This document shows, in pieces, positions 5,265-7,698 of a stretch of DNA of 7,698 nucleotides. Made by a program: the position numbers and the translations under genes. How positions within the stretch are numbered: position 1 is the first letter of the stretch; each line of letters starts with the position of its first letter. Under the pieces are notes generated by a model, which was not told the DNA's origin, did not search any database, and was given only the letters and a program-made list of their open reading frames with translations. Source of the DNA: JBMNNU01 sp050942695 (GTDB taxonomy: Bacteria > Chloroflexota > UBA6077); the NCBI GenBank assembly GCA_050942695.1, contig JBMNNU010000153.1, positions 1 through 7,698 on the forward strand, in the 5' to 3' direction.

Positions 5265-6107
5265 ATGGCGGAGCGGGATCAGCGGTGGACGATTTTTGAG
5301 GGGCTACGCCGCCTTGGGCCACGCTTTGTGCTGGATGTGCTCCGGGATGTGCTCAGCGGAGAGCAGCGCTCCCTGGCCGAGGATGCGGGACGGGTGGTAT
5401 CCCTGATGGACCCGGCGCCCAGGATCGCCGGGCTGGATCGGGTCCCGCGCTCTGATCCTTTCGTCCTGGTGGCGAACCACTATCAAACTTCGGATCTCTG
5501 GGTCGGGTGGGCCGCAGCGGCTCTCACCCACGCGGTTGCCACAGTTCGGGAACCCGATAGGCGTGAGCTCCATTGGCTCGCAATATCCGAATGGCGCTGG
5601 TTCGAGATAGCGGGGAGATGGATTCCCAACCCAATAACCTCCCTCTTGTTCCCCAGGGCTGCAAAAAGCTGGGGGATGGTCTCGCTTCCAGCCCGACCCT
5701 CCGACGTATCGGGTCGCGCCCGTGCTCTTCGTCGGGTTCTGGCCTACCTGGGGCATCCGGCTAAGGCCGGCAACCCTCACCCAGAACCGGTGGGCGTTTT
5801 CCCAGAAGGCCGGGCTACCTACACATTGCAGAAGGCGCTGCCCGGCAGCGGAGCCTTTCTCTGGAAGATCAACAGCCTGGGGGTTCCTCTCCTGCCTGCC
5901 GGCGTGTACCTGGAAGATGGGGCTCTCGTCCTCAGCTTCGGACGGCCGTTCCATCTGCGAAACAGGCCAGAGGGCACAAGCGAATCCCTGGATGACTGGG
6001 CCCGAACCGAAGTGATGGCGGCTATAGGTCAACTCCTCCCCCCGCAACTATGGGGCGCCTATAGCTCCACTATCGCCGCTCGAAGGGAGTATCCCTCCTT
6101 TGACTGA
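5265..6107 (+). CDS. PlsC-like lysophospholipid acyltransferase family protein
   Basis: A 280-residue protein of the LPLAT/PlsC superfamily, which transfers acyl groups to lysophosphatidic acid or other acceptors at the inner face of the cytoplasmic membrane. The catalytic H-x4-D motif is NHYQTSD (His72, Asp77). The acceptor-phosphate motif is FPEGRAT (179-185), a variant of FPEGTRS. PLLPAGVY (208-215) matches the family's fourth motif. No clear transmembrane helix precedes the active site, and the N-terminus is basic and amphipathic, so peripheral attachment is likely. The ATG is 4 nt after AGGAGG (5255-5260). The acyl acceptor cannot be told from sequence: it could be 1-acylglycerol-3-phosphate, or a glycolipid or ornithine-lipid precursor. 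Upstream lies repeat E2 on the opposite strand; downstream is a terminator-like hairpin shared with a convergent polymerase gene. Confidence 0.85.
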   Translation: MAERDQRWTIFEGLRRLGPRFVLDVLRDVLSGEQRSLAEDAGRVVSLMDPAPRIAGLDRVPRSDPFVLVANHYQTSDLWVGWAAAALTHAVATVREPDRRELHWLAISEWRWFEIAGRWIPNPITSLLFPRAAKSWGMVSLPARPSDVSGRARALRRVLAYLGHPAKAGNPHPEPVGVFPEGRATYTLQKALPGSGAFLWKINSLGVPLLPAGVYLEDGALVLSFGRPFHLRNRPEGTSESLDDWARTEVMAAIGQLLPPQLWGAYSSTIAARREYPSFD

Positions 6108-6143
6108 GCTCTGAGTACCTTTCCATAAATACACCGCAAAAGT

Positions 6144-6182
6144 CGCGAGAAAAATGCTATTCGCATTTTTCGCGTTTTCTTT
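6144..6182 (+). terminator. Terminator-like hairpin between convergent genes
   Basis: CGCGA (6144-6148) and AAAATGC (6151-6157) pair with GCATTTT (6163-6169) and TCGCG (6170-6174), leaving a 2-nt bulge and a 5-nt loop. TTTTCTTT follows. It lies 36 bp beyond the acyltransferase stop and about the same distance from the stop of the convergent polymerase gene. It fits an intrinsic terminator for the plus strand. The opposite strand has only CTTTT some way after the stem. Confidence 0.7.
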
Positions 6183-6209
6183 CGCGCTTTTCGCGATCCA
6201 AACTGCCCC

Positions 6210-7698
6210 TCAGCACCAGTTCTTGGATGGCGGGGCGTACCCCACCTCGCTTGAGGCCTCCACCCGCTGCACAACTACGTTCATGGTGCCGTCCCTGCGG
6301 GATACGATGCCCGTTACCAGCACCACGGGGAAGCGGAACTGCGCCCGGTACCGCTCGTACAGTTGGGGCCAGATTATCAGGGGGATGTGGCCGAACTCGT
6401 CCTCCAGGGTGAGGAATACCACGCCGCTGTGGGGGTGAGGCCGCTGGCGGCGGATGATCAACCCCGCCACCTGCACCCTCTGCCCGTCTTCCATCCGGGA
6501 TACATCCTCGCTGGAGAGCACCCCGAGAGGGAGTTGCGGGCGCAGATGGGCCATCAGATGCCCGCCGGGGTAGAGATTCAGGGTGCGGTACTCACCCTCC
6601 ATCCGCTCTCTGAGCGACTGGGGATGCAGCGGCGCCATGTCCTGCTCCACCGGCAGTGTGAGCGACAACTGGCGTTCCTCGTAGCCCTGCTGTGTCTCGT
6701 CGGGGACAAGCCCCGACGCTACGCTGCGAGCCGCGCCCTTGCCCACCCTGGCGGGGCGGTAGCGCAGGCCCACCTCCCATCGGATGATCCGGCGGTCCGG
6801 GCCCAGGGCGTCGAAGGCACCGGCGTCCGCCAGGTTGTCGTACACCTCCATCCAGAGGCCGGTGCGCTCCATCAGGTCCGCTAGGGATGTGTAGGGGCCG
6901 TTCCTGTCCCTCTCCTCCACCAGCCGCCGCGCGGCCACCTCTCCAACGCCAGCCACCAGTAGGAACCCCAGCAGCAAACACTCCTCGTGGATTATGCACT
7001 TCTCGCGGCTCAGGTTGATGTCGGGGTTCAGCACCTTGACCCCGTGGCGTCTGGCGTCCTCCTTCAGCGTCTCCAGGTTGTAGAAGCCCATCGGCTGCTG
7101 ATTGAATATACCTACGTAGAACTCCAGGGGGTAGTAGCGCTTGAGCCATGCGGACTGGTAGGCGGTGACCCCGAAGGCGTAGGCGTGGGACTCGGGGAAC
7201 ATGTACTGGCCGTTGAACCTGAGAAAGATCTTGCGTGCGACCTCCTCAGGAACGCCCCGGCTCAAGGCCCCATCTCGGAACTTCTCCCAGAGAGCGTCGA
7301 TGAGGTGCCGGTTGTCGCGGCGACCGAAGGCCCGGCGTAGCCTGTCGGCCTCCCAACTGGAGAAGCCGGCCACATCTATCGCCAACTGGTTGACCTGGTC
7401 CTGGAACACGATCGCCCCCAGGGTGCGCTCCAGCGCCCGGCGCACCAGGGGGTGGTCGTAGGCCACCGACTCCTTGCCCGTCCGGCGAGCGACGTACATG
7501 TGGGTCGAGTCCGATGCCCCTACCCCGGGGCGCACCAGCGCAACCTCTATGGCCATGTCAACCAGGTTCTGAGGCCTCATCCGGACGATGGTCTGCATCT
7601 GGGCCGCGGACTCCACCTGGAACACGCCGATGGTGTCGGCCTCCCCCAGCGCTCTGTACACCTCCGGGTCCTCATAGTCGATGCGGGATAGGTCGATG
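6210..7698 (-). CDS. dnaE2: DNA polymerase III alpha subunit, DnaE2/ImuC-type (error-prone), 5' end missing
   Basis: The frame is open through the right edge (…IDLSRIDYEDPEVYRALGEADTIG…); the GTG at 7661 is internal. About 495 C-terminal residues are seen, against roughly 1050 for the family, so the PHP domain and palm catalytic aspartates lie outside. GVFQVESAAQM and ALVRPG belong to the fingers region. NQQPMGFYNLETLKEDARRHGV and the following LNPDIN are hallmarks of DnaE2-like rather than DnaE1 enzymes. A helix-hairpin-helix follows (GVGEVAARRLVEERDRNGPY), then an OB fold (VQVAGLIIRRQRP…GVVFLTLEDEFG…IIWP). The C-terminus ends SKNWC. Members do translesion synthesis during DNA damage, usually with ImuB; no imuA, imuB or lexA is in view. 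The PESHAYAFGVTAY segment resembles replicative DnaE more than classical DnaE2, so a minor lineage-specific replicative or repair role is possible. Confidence 0.9.
   Translation of the reverse strand, partial: IDLSRIDYEDPEVYRALGEADTIGVFQVESAAQMQTIVRMRPQNLVDMAIEVALVRPGVGASDSTHMYVARRTGKESVAYDHPLVRRALERTLGAIVFQDQVNQLAIDVAGFSSWEADRLRRAFGRRDNRHLIDALWEKFRDGALSRGVPEEVARKIFLRFNGQYMFPESHAYAFGVTAYQSAWLKRYYPLEFYVGIFNQQPMGFYNLETLKEDARRHGVKVLNPDINLSREKCIIHEECLLLGFLLVAGVGEVAARRLVEERDRNGPYTSLADLMERTGLWMEVYDNLADAGAFDALGPDRRIIRWEVGLRYRPARVGKGAARSVASGLVPDETQQGYEERQLSLTLPVEQDMAPLHPQSLRERMEGEYRTLNLYPGGHLMAHLRPQLPLGVLSSEDVSRMEDGQRVQVAGLIIRRQRPHPHSGVVFLTLEDEFGHIPLIIWPQLYERYRAQFRFPVVLVTGIVSRRDGTMNVVVQRVEASSEVGYAPPSKNWC

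Noticed and set aside
5304..6047. 247-codon minus-strand open frame opposite the acyltransferase
   Set aside because: It is a shadow of a gene with clear PlsC motifs; the frame has no ribosome binding site and no recognisable domain.
6363..6884. 173-codon plus-strand open frame opposite the polymerase
   Set aside because: Antisense shadow in GC-rich coding DNA, with no start signal or known domain.
1..7698. Defence system, prophage, toxin-antitoxin or biosynthetic cluster
   Set aside because: All recognised genes are ordinary single-unit metabolic, membrane, GTPase, redox, lipid and polymerase genes. No transposase, integrase, nuclease or phage protein, and no tRNA attachment site, is visible.

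Overview
The window looks like chromosomal DNA from a bacterium, most likely Chloroflexota (Anaerolineae-like) or a similar anaerobic or thermophilic lineage. This rests on remembered resemblance of the GH15 enzyme, the TGS-domain GTPase, the ferredoxin with its 'CDGxGxC' second motif and the small membrane proteins. It also rests on GC-rich, hairpin-laden intergenic repeats. No rRNA or marker gene is present, so placement is tentative. There is no sign of a phage, plasmid, CRISPR array, tRNA or transposase gene.

Layout, left to right. (1) The C-terminal three quarters of a GH15 glucoamylase/trehalase-like hydrolase (+), cut by the left edge. (2) A convergent gene (-) for a 4-TM membrane protein of unknown function. 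(3) A 236-bp spacer with a GC-rich repeat (element E1) and a perfect 40-bp palindrome. (4) An 81-residue, 2-TM protein (-). (5) A divergent HpcH/HpaI-family aldolase (+) with a strong intrinsic terminator. (6) A DRG/Obg-like GTPase with a C-terminal TGS domain (+). (7) A 240-bp spacer with short hairpins and a candidate promoter. (8) A ferredoxin-like protein with an extra cysteine-rich tail (+). (9) A 204-bp spacer with a second, larger copy of the repeat (element E2). (10) A PlsC-like acyltransferase (+). (11) A terminator-like hairpin shared with a convergent, right-truncated DnaE2-type DNA polymerase (-).

The genes do not form an obvious pathway. They look like single-gene or two-gene units of ordinary metabolism, lipid synthesis, translation-associated GTPase function and DNA repair, each with its own ribosome binding site.

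The most unusual content is intergenic. E1 and E2 are homologous across their whole length on the minus strand. E2 differs by carrying two 27-nt hairpins where E1 has only short loops. Those two hairpins are inverted copies of one another, with three base pairs changed by compensatory substitutions on both sides of the stem. This points to a dispersed, structure-conserved, modular repeat family. I cannot name it, and it deserves a genome-wide search. I see no previously undescribed protein-coding system.
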